Positions 49,621-58,012 of a DNA stretch of 64,000 nt are shown piece by piece. Within the stretch, counting starts at the first letter, position 1, and each line of letters begins with the position of its first letter. A model generated the notes under the pieces. The model made no database searches and had not been told where the DNA came from. It saw only the letters and a list, made by a program, of their open reading frames with translations. This DNA comes from Iodidimonas muriae (GTDB lineage: Bacteria > Pseudomonadota > Alphaproteobacteria > Sphingomonadales > Rhodothalassiaceae): contig NZ_BMOV01000009.1 in assembly GCF_014647255.1 (NCBI RefSeq), positions 1-64,000 on the forward strand. Reading direction: 5' to 3'. The position numbers and the translations under genes were made by a program.

Positions 49621-52104
49621 CTAGTCCCTTACCGGGGTGGGGACGTAGCGCCTGAAATACTCATTGGAGCGTTCCTGCGCTTTGATGAGATCAGAAGGAG
49701 AAAGTTTCTTTTCAATAAGAGATCGAGCTTCTTTCGCATGTTCGTCGCCTTGCTCCCCACTGATATTTATCCACGCATAGGCTTCTATATAATCCTTCGG
49801 AACTCCTTGCCCCTCAGCATAGGCCAACCCGAGAAAGAACTGTGCCTCAGCATGACCTTGCTCTGCGGCCTGTCGATACCAGCGAACCGCCTCGGCATCA
49901 TCCTTCGGAACCCCTTGCCCCTCAGCATAGGCCAACCCGAGAAAGAACTGTGCCTCAGCATGACCTTGCTCTGCGGCCTGTCGATACCAGCGAACCGCCT
50001 CGGCATCATCCTTCGGAACCCCTCGCCCTGTAGCATACATACCCCCGAGACCGAACTGTGCCCACGCATGACCTTGCTCGGCGGCCTGTCGATACCAGCG
50101 AACCGCCTCGGCATCATCTTTCGGAACTCCCTGACCCAGAGAATACATCCCCCCGAGTTTGAACTGTGCCTCCGCAATACCCTGCTCGGCGGCCTGTCGA
50201 TACCAGCGAGCCGCCTCGGCATCATCCTTCGGAACCCCTTGACCCAGAAAATACATCGCCCCGAGATTGAACTGTGCCCCAGCAACCCCCTGCTCTGCGG
50301 CCTGTCGAAGCCAGCGAACCGCCTCGGCATCGTCCTTCGGAACTCCTAGACCCAGAGCATAGGCCATCCCGAGACCGAACTGTGCCCCCGCAATACCCTG
50401 CTCGGCGGCCTGTTGAAACCAACGAACTGCCTTGGCATCGTCCATCGGAACACCTTGACCCTCTGCATAGGCCATCCCGAGTTTGAACTGTGCCTCCGCA
50501 ATACCTTGCTCGGCGGCCTGTCGATACCAGCGAGCCGCCTCGGCATCATCCTTCGGAACCCCTTGACCCTCAGCATACATCGCCCCGAGATTGAACTGTG
50601 CCCCCGCAACCCCCTGCTCGGCGGCCTGTCGATACCAGTGAACCGCCTCAGCATCGTCCTTCGGAACCCATCGCCCCGCGTAATACATCAACCCGAGATT
50701 GAACTGTGCATCAGCATAGCCTTGCTCGGCGGCCTGTCGAAACCAGCGAACTGCCTTGGCACCATCCTTCGGTCCCCCTCGCCCCTTGTCATACATGAAC
50801 CCGAGATTGAACTGTGCCCCCGCAATACCCTGCTCGGCGGCCTGTCGATACCAGTGAACCGCCTCGGCATCGTCCTTCGGAACTCCTTGCCCCTCAGCAT
50901 AGGCCAACCCGAGACTGAACTGTGCCACAGCATGACCTTGCTCGGCGGCCTGTCGAAACCAGCGAACCGCCTTGGCACCATCCTTCGGAACCCCCCGCCC
51001 CTTGTCATACATGAACCCGAGAAAGAACTGTGCCTCAGCATGACCCCGCTCGGCGGCCTGTCGATACCAGCGAACCGCCTCGGCATCATCTTTCGGAACT
51101 CCTTGACCCTCAGCATACATCGCCCCGAGATTGAACTGTGCCCCCGCAATACCCTGCTCGGCGGCCTGTCGATACCAGTGAACCGCCTCGGCATCGTCCT
51201 TCGGAACTCCTCGCCCCCCGTAATACATCGCCCCGAGATTGCTTTGTGCCTCAGCATGACCTTGCTCGGCGGCCTGTCGAAACCAGCGAACCGCCTTGGC
51301 ATAATCCTTCGGAACCCCTAGACCCTTAGCATACATCGCCCCGAGAGTGTTTTGTGCCTCAGCATGACCTTGCTCGGCGGCCTGTCGAAACCAGCGAACC
51401 GCCTTGGCATAATCCTTCGGAACCTCTCGCCCCTTGTAATACATGAACCCGAGAAAGAACTGTGCCTCAGCATGACCTCGCTCGGCGGCCTGTCGATACC
51501 AGTGAACCGCCTTGGCATCATCCTTCGGAACCTCTCGCCCCGTGTAATACATCGCCCCGAGATTGTTTTGTGCCTCAGCATGACCTTGCTCGGCGGCCTG
51601 TCGAAACCAGCGAACCGCCTTGGCATCATCCTTCGGAACCTCTCGCCCCGTGTTATACATCACCCCGAGATTGTTTTGTGCCTCAGCATGACCTTGCTCG
51701 GCGGCCTGTCGAAACCAGCGAACCGCCTTGGCATAATCCTTCGGCCCCCCTTGCCCCCCGTAATACATCACCCCGAGATTGTATTGTGCATCCGCAATAC
51801 CCTGCTCGGCGGCCTGCCGAAACCATCGAACCGCCTTGGCATCATCCTTCGGAACTCCTTGACCCGCGTAATACATCCCCCCGAGTTCGAACTGTGCCTC
51901 AGCATCACCTTGCTCGGCGGCCATCCGGATTTCGTTTGCTGATTGATCAGATTGTTCGGCGCCTGATTTGCTTGGTGCGTCGTATGTTTGGCCGGATGCC
52001 GGGTTTTCTGCGCTATAAGGAACATCGATGGCCCAGCCATTATGCGGGAGCAACAAAGCGGAGATTGCGGTGATAAAAAATATTTCTCGTATCATCTTTA
52101 TCAT
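49621..52104 (-). CDS. Exported Sel1-repeat protein with 20 tandem repeats
   Basis: A protein of about 827 aa with a signal peptide (MIREIFFITAISALLLPHNG, ending GWA) and 20 consecutive 36-residue Sel1-type repeats. Each repeat follows the pattern AAEQGHAEAQFFLGLAYAEG followed by QGVPKDDAEAVRWYRQ. A C-terminal cap (ISGEQGDEHAKEARSLIEKK) ends the protein. Sel1 repeats form a helical solenoid used for protein binding. The matching 108-bp DNA units are highly similar, so copy number could change by recombination. The start at 52104 is chosen for the signal peptide. ATG 52149 is in frame, and neither has a strong ribosome binding site. The binding partner is unknown. Confidence 0.9.
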   Translation of the reverse strand: MIKMIREIFFITAISALLLPHNGWAIDVPYSAENPASGQTYDAPSKSGAEQSDQSANEIRMAAEQGDAEAQFELGGMYYAGQGVPKDDAKAVRWFRQAAEQGIADAQYNLGVMYYGGQGGPKDYAKAVRWFRQAAEQGHAEAQNNLGVMYNTGREVPKDDAKAVRWFRQAAEQGHAEAQNNLGAMYYTGREVPKDDAKAVHWYRQAAERGHAEAQFFLGFMYYKGREVPKDYAKAVRWFRQAAEQGHAEAQNTLGAMYAKGLGVPKDYAKAVRWFRQAAEQGHAEAQSNLGAMYYGGRGVPKDDAEAVHWYRQAAEQGIAGAQFNLGAMYAEGQGVPKDDAEAVRWYRQAAERGHAEAQFFLGFMYDKGRGVPKDGAKAVRWFRQAAEQGHAVAQFSLGLAYAEGQGVPKDDAEAVHWYRQAAEQGIAGAQFNLGFMYDKGRGGPKDGAKAVRWFRQAAEQGYADAQFNLGLMYYAGRWVPKDDAEAVHWYRQAAEQGVAGAQFNLGAMYAEGQGVPKDDAEAARWYRQAAEQGIAEAQFKLGMAYAEGQGVPMDDAKAVRWFQQAAEQGIAGAQFGLGMAYALGLGVPKDDAEAVRWLRQAAEQGVAGAQFNLGAMYFLGQGVPKDDAEAARWYRQAAEQGIAEAQFKLGGMYSLGQGVPKDDAEAVRWYRQAAEQGHAWAQFGLGGMYATGRGVPKDDAEAVRWYRQAAEQGHAEAQFFLGLAYAEGQGVPKDDAEAVRWYRQAAEQGHAEAQFFLGLAYAEGQGVPKDYIEAYAWINISGEQGDEHAKEARSLIEKKLSPSDLIKAQERSNEYFRRYVPTPVRD
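49750..51930. repeat. Tandem 108-bp coding repeats
   Basis: The Sel1 gene is built of about twenty 108-bp units at the DNA level. Blocks around the codons for AAEQG, VPKDDAEAV and RWYRQ stay nearly constant from unit to unit. Some neighbours, such as the two units at about 49800-50020, are close to identical, pointing to recent duplication. Confidence 0.85.
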
Positions 52105-52446
52105 CTTTACGTTTTCAGGAAATATGTAGGAGTTCGTATAGTTATTCATATTTAACTACATCATAGTACAGTAATACAACTCTAATATTATTCTTTGTAA
52201 TTCTATTTTCCTTACAGTTGTTTCGGCTCTTTCCCCCAAGATGCCCCCGATTGTTGTGGGCGTGTCCCGGCTAAGGCCGGGCCGGGCTCTATGTGCGCTT
52301 GGCGGCGCTCGGCCGTGCGGTGACGATCCCTCCCGGAAGATCAATCTCCCGAAACCGATAAATCAATAACATTCTCGTGAAGATTGTTACGCTATAATTC
52401 TTCGCCTTCCGTAAACACGCATTCAGCAGGAAAAATCTGGCCGTTC
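52105..52446. other. AT-rich gap with no recognisable gene
   Basis: I see no supportable coding region or RNA between the Sel1 protein and the HlyD remnant. The right-hand part may be debris of the decayed transporter genes. A GC-rich stretch at about 52250-52330 breaks the AT-rich sequence. Confidence 0.4.
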
Positions 52447-52605
52447 TCACACCCGCTTCCGCAGACTCAGCAGTGGCTCGAAGAGCCAGGCGATGAGGAA
52501 GCCAGTGAGAAGGGCAAAGCTCAAGGGCTGCGCAACGACCGCCTCGCCATGGAGACGCTGACGCCGGGATTCGATGGCCTCGGGGCGGAAGAGCGAAGAG
52601 ATCAT
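52447..52605 (-). pseudogene. HlyD-family secretion protein, internally deleted remnant
   Basis: The first 38 or so residues (SSLFRPEAIESRRQRLHGEA, then VVAQPLSFALLTGFLIA) match the start of HlyD-type adaptors that export bacteriocins and RiPPs. A normal protein has about 400 residues. Here the frame stops 15 residues later after WLFEPLLSLRKRV, which looks like the C-terminal end of such adaptors. The simplest reading is an in-frame internal deletion. The N-terminal match is fairly sure. The C-terminal match is inferred. Confidence 0.65.
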
Positions 52606-52675
52606 TGCACCTGGTGTTTCCCGACGGGACGCCGGCATATTCGCAAAGCGCAAACTCCTTTAAAAAGGCCCTGGG

Positions 52676-53515
52676 CTATCTGTCTTGTCGCTCAGCTTGG
52701 CGCTTCCGCGCAAGCTCGACACGTTCGCGCAACGAGGCTATGAGCAGAGCAGGAACCATGCTTTCCTCATGTGTCTTCTCAAGCACGGCAAGCCACTCCT
52801 CCTGAAACCAGGGCTGAAGGTCTGCATGCTGGATGATGAACCATAAAGGGCGATAAACGTCTGGAGACAACTTCCCCGCAGCATACAGTTCCAGAGCGTG
52901 GTGGTTCAAAAGGAACGCAACGTTCTCCGCTCTAAAAGAGGTGATCTGAAAAATAGGAAAGGTGCAATCCCGACCGTCAAATCTCCCGTAGAATGAGCGG
53001 CTCTCCATCGCAGCCTGCGTCAATTCCTGCTCCATCAACGAGCGGAATTCCAGTATGGCCTCATCAAGCTCTTGAAGGGCCTCGGCCTCCGGCTGCCCGG
53101 GGTCCGATGCCACTGGCTGCTGCATGCCGTCCGATGCTATATGAAACGCGTTTTCGAGCTTGGCGCGCCACGCCCTATGGCAGAGATCAAGTGCCTTGCT
53201 GTCGAGACCTTTGAGGGTGCGTCGCGGTCTCTTGACAGGTCCAAGAATATCTTGCTGAAGAGGGTGGCCGATAAATCGGCCCGCCTCACATTCGGCTTCG
53301 ATTCCAACGAAGCTGGGCGTCTTCCAGTGGATATAGTTGCCCACGTTGGACATGCACTGCATCAAACGAACCCTTGCGGCTCCTTGATATCTGCTTTCCT
53401 CTTCTGAAGACAGGCTTACGCTGGCGGTAGAAACCGCCAAAAATACAATCAACGCAAAGAATACAAATGATCGTGCCCATTGGGTCCTCACCCCATCGGT
53501 TACGACAGTTCGCAT
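52676..53515 (-). CDS. Membrane-anchored protein of unknown function
   Basis: A 279-aa protein with one N-terminal hydrophobic segment (SFVFFALIVFLAVSTASVSL) acting as signal or anchor. The C-terminal region LSPDVYRPLWFIIQHADLQP and the following WFQEEWLAVLEKTHEE is weakly reminiscent of DUF6624-type proteins. The ATG follows GGAAGAG and overlaps the end of the ATP-grasp remnant by 16 bases, so the two were once co-transcribed. It seems intact while both neighbours are broken. A role linked to the RiPP cluster, such as immunity or processing, is speculative. Confidence 0.6.
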   Translation of the reverse strand: MRTVVTDGVRTQWARSFVFFALIVFLAVSTASVSLSSEEESRYQGAARVRLMQCMSNVGNYIHWKTPSFVGIEAECEAGRFIGHPLQQDILGPVKRPRRTLKGLDSKALDLCHRAWRAKLENAFHIASDGMQQPVASDPGQPEAEALQELDEAILEFRSLMEQELTQAAMESRSFYGRFDGRDCTFPIFQITSFRAENVAFLLNHHALELYAAGKLSPDVYRPLWFIIQHADLQPWFQEEWLAVLEKTHEESMVPALLIASLRERVELARKRQAERQDR

Positions 53516-53964
53516 GACATCTCTTCCAGCTTATATTTAAAGGCGTGGGCGAACGTATCTGAGATTGCTCCCTCGACGATCGAGTCGAGCCACGCCCACT
53601 GACCATCCTGATCGCATTCCAGGAACCAATATTCTCCCTGTGGGTCAACGATCATGTCTATGCTTCCACTGAACAGACCCATATTGTGCATGAATACCGT
53701 CAACTTCTCCCTAACGCTATCCGGAAGTTCGTATGGTATGAAATCGAGTATCTGATTGCTTCGGCGCCAATCTGTTGCATAATATTCATGTATTTGCGAA
53801 TCAATACGAAACGCATAAAATACGCCATCAATATAAACGATTCTAAGTTCAAAATCTTTTTTGATATTTTCCTGAAAAAAATGAGGGCACAATTTGAATT
53901 CTTCACCAGATGCACACTTTATGTCTTCGAGCGAAACGCGCATCGTGTTGACGTTTATGGGATA
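53500..53964 (-). pseudogene. MvdC/MvdD-like ATP-grasp RiPP maturase, 5'-truncated
   Basis: The remaining 150 or so residues are the C-terminal part of an ATP-grasp ligase of the graspetide (microviridin) type. Evidence is CPHFFQENIKKDFELRIVYI, then FYAFRIDSQ, the metal-binding GSIDMIVDPQGEYWFLECDQ and the family hallmark DGQWAWLD. Complete enzymes have about 320 residues and close lactone or lactam rings in a precursor peptide. Reading upstream, similarity ends at about 53964 (PINVNT) and a stop appears at 54031-54033. The N-terminal half and any precursor gene are missing beside the IS elements. Confidence 0.75.
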
Positions 53965-54234
53965 CCACCGCCACCCGGAGCGGGCCGCACCTTGGACGCG
54001 GAGAGAGATTTCAAAATGACGTCGCCATGGTCATGGTGAAAATCCAGAACCGACGACTTTCGTGTCGTCACGAGCGTGGATGGACATTTCAATCCAACAC
54101 AGGACGCTAGACTTTGCTGGAATGGCTTTAGCATGCAATAGCGGAAGGATAGTGGATTCAAAACGCTTCCTTCGTGCATCCTGAAAATCAAATGATAAAA
54201 TGCGCGCCACTCCTTTGAGCGAAGATCAGCAGTC
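53965..54234. other. Junction sequence between the maturase remnant and the IS region
   Basis: There is no supportable gene. The segment at about 54142-54187 resembles 49559-49606. The abrupt loss of ATP-grasp similarity at about 53964 marks a rearrangement point. Confidence 0.4.
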
Positions 54235-54271
54235 TGGACTTGTTATAAAAAAGTGGACACGACCGTGCCCT

Positions 54272-54445
54272 TTAAGCGGCTAGTTTTTCGTACGCCATTG
54301 AGCTGATGTTGCCAAGGATCGAATGCTGTCGTTTCCGGTTATAAAAGTTCATGATGTACTCATTGATGGTCCTTTCTGCCTGTTCACGGCTTTCAAACTT
54401 CACCCGCCATACCAATTCGGCCTTCAAGGTCTTGAAGAAGGCTTT
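54272..54445 (-). pseudogene. IS3-family transposase OrfB, C-terminal remnant
   Basis: FFKTLKAELVWRVKFESREQ and NEYIMNFYNRKRQHSILGN, ending MAYEKLAA, are the end of an IS3-type DDE transposase. The catalytic domain upstream is gone. The frame continues into unrelated sequence. Confidence 0.85.
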
Positions 54446-54473
54446 TACGACAGCATTGAAGCTCCTATATTCG

Positions 54474-55040
54474 TCAAGCGGCGATTTGGGCTCGTTTCGG
54501 GACGCACAGTTGGCCGTAAATTTCGCGAACGATGTAGCGTTTAAGGCAGCGAATGATCTCGCTTTTGCTCTTCCCGTCTTTCGTGCGTTTCTTGACATAG
54601 GCAAGTGTCGGTTCGTGGCTTCGCATCCTGACGATGGCCGCACGATAGAGTGCAGCGTTGGCTTGCCGGTTGCCGCCTCGGTTCAGTCGGAAGCGGTGTA
54701 TTCTGCCACCGGAAGCGGGAATTTGGCAAACGCCACAGAGCTTTGCAAATGCCGCTTCTGACCGGATGCGCGTTGGATCATCGCCAACCAGGATCAATAT
54801 TTCCGCAATTGTCAGGGTCGCTATTCCATGTGACGTCATCAAGTCTGGTGCCCGTTCGGTGACAAGGCGTTCCAGCTCCTTGTCATGTGCAATGATCTCC
54901 TCATGCAGCCATAGCCAGCGACGCGCCAATGCGCGCATGGCCGCTTTTGCTGAGGCCAATGGAGTGTCGATGTCTCCCGCTCGAAAGGCCGCGACACGCC
55001 GGATCAGCGCGATTTTTCCTCGAATCCGGTCCAGCATGTC
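54474..55040 (-). pseudogene. IS110-family transposase, C-terminal fragment
   Basis: About 188 residues with the Transposase_20 region (GIATLTIAEILILVGDDPTR, then FAKLCGVCQIPASGGRIHR and LNRGGNRQANAALYR) belong to the C-terminal half of an IS110-type recombinase. The N-terminal DEDD catalytic domain is missing. The open frame runs to 55058 because it is fused to the end of the IS3 OrfA segment (VKKAGRD). Confidence 0.85.
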
Positions 55041-55210
55041 ACGACCGGCCTTCTTCACACATTCGTTCAGGGTCTGGGGGCACAGCCGATCTTGCTGGAG
55101 ATGGAAACAATCGTCGCCCAGCGGGACGGATACTCGCCCTCATGGGAAAATACCCTGCGGACCGCGCGATCACAGACCTCAGGTGAAAACTTGTCCGTGG
55201 TCTTGCTCAT
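55041..55210 (-). pseudogene. IS3-family OrfA, frameshifted and truncated
   Basis: ATG 55210 opens [20 protein letters not shown] and then [20 protein letters not shown], the helix-turn-helix part of an IS3-type OrfA. A stop follows at 55067-55069. Adding one base in the nearby run of five G restores [12 protein letters not shown], the normal continuation. The sequence then joins the IS110 fragment. Confidence 0.8.
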
Positions 55211-55263
55211 TATGGCTCCTTCTACTCAGAAGTAGGAGCGTCCGGCAATTCCGAGGCGGTTCA

Positions 55264-55621
55264 TTATTCGCGAAACCGATTTTAAGGAACTGAACGCACA
55301 GGCCTAAAGCTGGATCATAAACGGACATACCCGCTAAGTGCGCTCAATAATTTGCACCCCATTTGCGCCCAAGATGCCGAAGGAAGATCGGGCGATTTCG
55401 CCGTAACGGATGTCGTTGCCGTGGCCTCGGCCAACACCTTCCTTATGGGCATCCTTTTGCACCACCCGCAGCGATGCTGCCGTTAATCGCCCGTCCCTCG
55501 CTCGGCAGAGCACCCCCATAAACTGCTTTCCATAAAGGCCAATCTTGAATCGCGGATACCGGCAAGATTGACCCCCCTTATCAGCAGGGCCAATAGCTGA
55601 AAGTCATGCCATACAGTCCTG
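55264..55621. other. Gap with an unidentified minus-strand open frame
   Basis: A minus-strand frame from about 55597 to 55334 encodes about 88 residues, including RYPRFKIGLYGKQFMGVLCR and a C-terminus FGILGANGVQIIERT. Its first Met is at 55519. I do not recognise it. It may be the tail of a gene cut off when the island formed, between the IS and fliG. Confidence 0.35.
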
Positions 55622-56653
55622 CTAATAAATGACCTGACTATCAGCGCCATCACCCCGCTGAATGACAATGGCTCCTGCTTCCGCAAGGTTTTTGGCTTTT
55701 TGCAGAATGGCATTTTTGGCCTGTTCCACATCCCGCGCCAGAACAGGCCCCATGGTTTCGATGGAATCGCGCAAAATAGCCCCGGCCCGTTCAGACATTT
55801 GGCCGATAAACGCATCCCTCACCTTATCTTTCGACCCTTTAAGGGCATATACAAGCGTGTCCGTATCGCAAGACCGCACCAAAACGCCAAGGGAAACTGT
55901 GTCCAGATCCACTAGATCGTCAAAGGTAAACATAAGCTGTTTCACAAGAGCGGCAGCATCGGGCATATCCGCTTCAAAATCTTCAATAAAGACATCCAGT
56001 GCCTTGGGATCGGTTCGATTGAATATCTCCGCCAGCTGTTCATGGCTGTCTGTGGTGGCTGCCAGCGCATAATTAAGCATCAGCTCTTTATGCATCACCT
56101 CTTCAATATCGCTCATCACCTCTTGCGGGATGGATTGCAGCTTCACTATGCGCCGCATCGCCGAACGGATCAACGACCGGGGCAGCAAAGGCAATACCTT
56201 GGCGGAATGTTCGGGATTCAGTTTTGAAAGAACCACGGCAACGGTTTGCGGATGCTCTCCCATCAGATATTTCGCCAACAGATGTTCATTCACACTGGAC
56301 AGCTTTTCCCATGTCGTTCGCCCCGCCGGCCCCCGAATATAGGTCATGATCTCGCCGACCTTTTCGAGGGGCAGGAAAGCACGCAACATCCGCTCTGTGC
56401 TTTCATAGGACCCGACGACCGACCCACCGCGCGCAAATTGTTCGGTAAACCGGTTGATCAGTTCCTCAAGAACCGATGCGGTAATATTTCCCAACCCCGA
56501 CATGGCCCGTGTCACCATGCGGATTTCATCTTCATCAAACCGCTCAAGAAGCGGTGCCGCGCGTTTCTCACCCAGTGCAAGAAACATGATCGAGGCCTTT
56601 TCCGGTCCGGTCAGCGCCATATAATTGTCTCGAACGATGGCATTACTGGCCAT
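55622..56653 (-). CDS. fliG: Flagellar motor switch protein FliG
   Basis: FliG forms the rotor ring that meets the stator and sets torque. The 343-aa protein has the N-terminal FliF-binding part (LTGPEKASIMFLALG), the middle EHPQ motif in GEHPQTVAVVLSKLNPEHSA, and the C-terminal charged domain (FTFDDLVDLD, VRSCDTDTLVYALKGSKDKV, MSERAGAILRDSIE). GGGAGG precedes the ATG. It is the last gene of the fliF-fliH-fliN-fliP-fliG run, an unusual place because fliG normally follows fliF. Confidence 0.97.
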   Translation of the reverse strand: MASNAIVRDNYMALTGPEKASIMFLALGEKRAAPLLERFDEDEIRMVTRAMSGLGNITASVLEELINRFTEQFARGGSVVGSYESTERMLRAFLPLEKVGEIMTYIRGPAGRTTWEKLSSVNEHLLAKYLMGEHPQTVAVVLSKLNPEHSAKVLPLLPRSLIRSAMRRIVKLQSIPQEVMSDIEEVMHKELMLNYALAATTDSHEQLAEIFNRTDPKALDVFIEDFEADMPDAAALVKQLMFTFDDLVDLDTVSLGVLVRSCDTDTLVYALKGSKDKVRDAFIGQMSERAGAILRDSIETMGPVLARDVEQAKNAILQKAKNLAEAGAIVIQRGDGADSQVIY

Positions 56654-56677
56654 AGTTACCTCCCTATCGACAGAAGC

Positions 56678-57610
56678 TCAGGTTGCAAAAGACAGCACCA
56701 AACTGCCCGCCAGCAACTGCCAGCCATTGATCAGAACAAAAAAGATTACCTTGAAAGGCAATGAGACAATGGCTGGTGGCAACATCATCATGCCCATCGA
56801 CATCAACAATGCCGCCACCACCAGATCGATAATCAGAAACGGCATAAAAATAAGAAAACCGATCTCAAAAGCCCGGCGTAATTCGGAAATCAAAAAGGCC
56901 GGTAACAAGATACGCAATGAAGGCTGTGCCTGATCACCACTTTCGGCATTGCCCCCTTCCATGCTTGCTGCCCGTTCGATCATCGCCAAAAGTTCCGCGC
57001 CCGAATTCGGCGCCTGCTGTTCAGTCTCTGCCGCAAGAGGCGGCCCTGTCGGTGATGGAGCAGATTGGCCGGCAGATGGGACCATATCTTCGGCCTCACC
57101 AAAACTCCGCGCGGCCAGCGCATCGAAAAATGCCAATTCGCCGCTTCCCACCTGCATCAGCATAAAGCGCTTGAACGGTGCGACCACATTCGCCACCCCT
57201 TGTTCTTGCGATATATCCTCGTTCATCATTGGCCGCACGCCCTCGCGCCAAGCTGTCTCAAAGCTTGGTGCCATCACAAATCCGGTCAAGAAGAGCGCCA
57301 GAGATATCATCACGATATTGGGCGGTGCCTGCTGCAATCCCAATGCCGACCGCAGAATAGACAGCACCACGACAATCCGCACGAAGCTGGTCACCATGAT
57401 CAGAATACCCGGTGCAAGGCTGAGCACCGTGATCAGCAGGATCATCTGGAACAGCCTTGCAGCCAGCGTTCCTTCCGACGATGTTCCGAAATCGAGATTC
57501 AAGGACTGGGCATGGGCCTCACCGGCAACAAGCAAAACGCCCAGCACAGTGATCCAAAGCAACAGACACTTGGCAAACACCGCCAAGGGCTTGGAAAACC
57601 TCATATCCAT
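56678..57610 (-). CDS. fliP: Flagellar export gate protein FliP
   Basis: FliP is a core membrane protein of the flagellar type III export gate. It has a signal peptide, TM segments with LAPGILIMVTSFVRIVVVLS and LRSALGLQQAPPNIVMISLA, and the C-terminal LRRAFEIGFLIFMPFLIIDL. At 310 aa it is longer than E. coli FliP (245 aa). Most of the extra length is a Pro/Gly/Ala/Gln-rich stretch in the periplasmic loop (about residues 175-230), where PSPTGPPLAAETEQQAP occurs. It starts 5 bases after the fliN stop. Confidence 0.96.
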   Translation of the reverse strand: MDMRFSKPLAVFAKCLLLWITVLGVLLVAGEAHAQSLNLDFGTSSEGTLAARLFQMILLITVLSLAPGILIMVTSFVRIVVVLSILRSALGLQQAPPNIVMISLALFLTGFVMAPSFETAWREGVRPMMNEDISQEQGVANVVAPFKRFMLMQVGSGELAFFDALAARSFGEAEDMVPSAGQSAPSPTGPPLAAETEQQAPNSGAELLAMIERAASMEGGNAESGDQAQPSLRILLPAFLISELRRAFEIGFLIFMPFLIIDLVVAALLMSMGMMMLPPAIVSLPFKVIFFVLINGWQLLAGSLVLSFAT

Positions 57611-57615
57611 AGGAC

Positions 57616-57969
57616 CTATGAATTCAACATCTGGGCATCGACAATGTCAGTCAGCGTAACCCCCAACCGATCGTCTTCCACGATCACCACTTCGCCCCGC
57701 GCGACCAGATGATTGTTGATGTGGATATCCACAGCCTCCCCCACTTTGCGGTCGATTTCCACCACTGCGCCACGACCAAGCTTCAAAAGCTGGTTCACAG
57801 AAAGGCTTGCCGCGCCCAGGACCACCTTGATATTCACCGGCACATTATAAAGAGCCGAGAGAGGCGGTTTGGCCGCTTTTTCAGACGCATCAACCGATGC
57901 CGTCTCTTGATTCGGAGCGCTGCTTTTTGGCGTGTCCTGCCCCTGTTCATCAAAATCTTTCAGATCCAT
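57616..57969 (-). CDS. fliN: Flagellar motor switch protein FliN
   Basis: FliN forms the lower C-ring with FliM and helps dock export cargo. The 117-aa protein has a polar N-terminal tail and the SpoA domain (VPVNIKVVLGAASLSVNQLL, then VARGEVVIVEDDRLGVTLTD). GGAGA precedes the ATG. It lies between fliH and fliP in the minus-strand operon. Confidence 0.96.
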   Translation of the reverse strand: MDLKDFDEQGQDTPKSSAPNQETASVDASEKAAKPPLSALYNVPVNIKVVLGAASLSVNQLLKLGRGAVVEIDRKVGEAVDIHINNHLVARGEVVIVEDDRLGVTLTDIVDAQMLNS

Positions 57970-58012
57970 TTCATATCTCCATCAATGTCCAATAATATGA
58001 AAAACCACGGGT

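Larger units (their letters stand above)
54235..55263 (-). mobile_element. IS3-family element with its middle replaced by an IS110 fragment
   Basis: An IS3-type orfA start lies at the right end and an IS3-type orfB end at the left, both on the minus strand. Between them is an IS110-family transposase fragment of about 570 bases. The right outer end on the minus strand reads TGAACCGCCTCGGAATTGCC. The left end near 54235 starts TGGACTTG. The ends are approximate. The composite is about 1,030 bases and cannot encode a working transposase. Confidence 0.7.

Noticed and set aside
50413-51942. Long plus-strand frames opposite the Sel1 gene, with repeating NRLGIILRN-like peptides
   Set aside because: They follow the 108-bp repeat on the antisense strand of a clear coding gene and have no independent support.
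52384-52743. 119-codon plus-strand open frame
   Set aside because: It overlaps the HlyD remnant on the other strand, whose N-terminus is recognisable, and has no features of its own.
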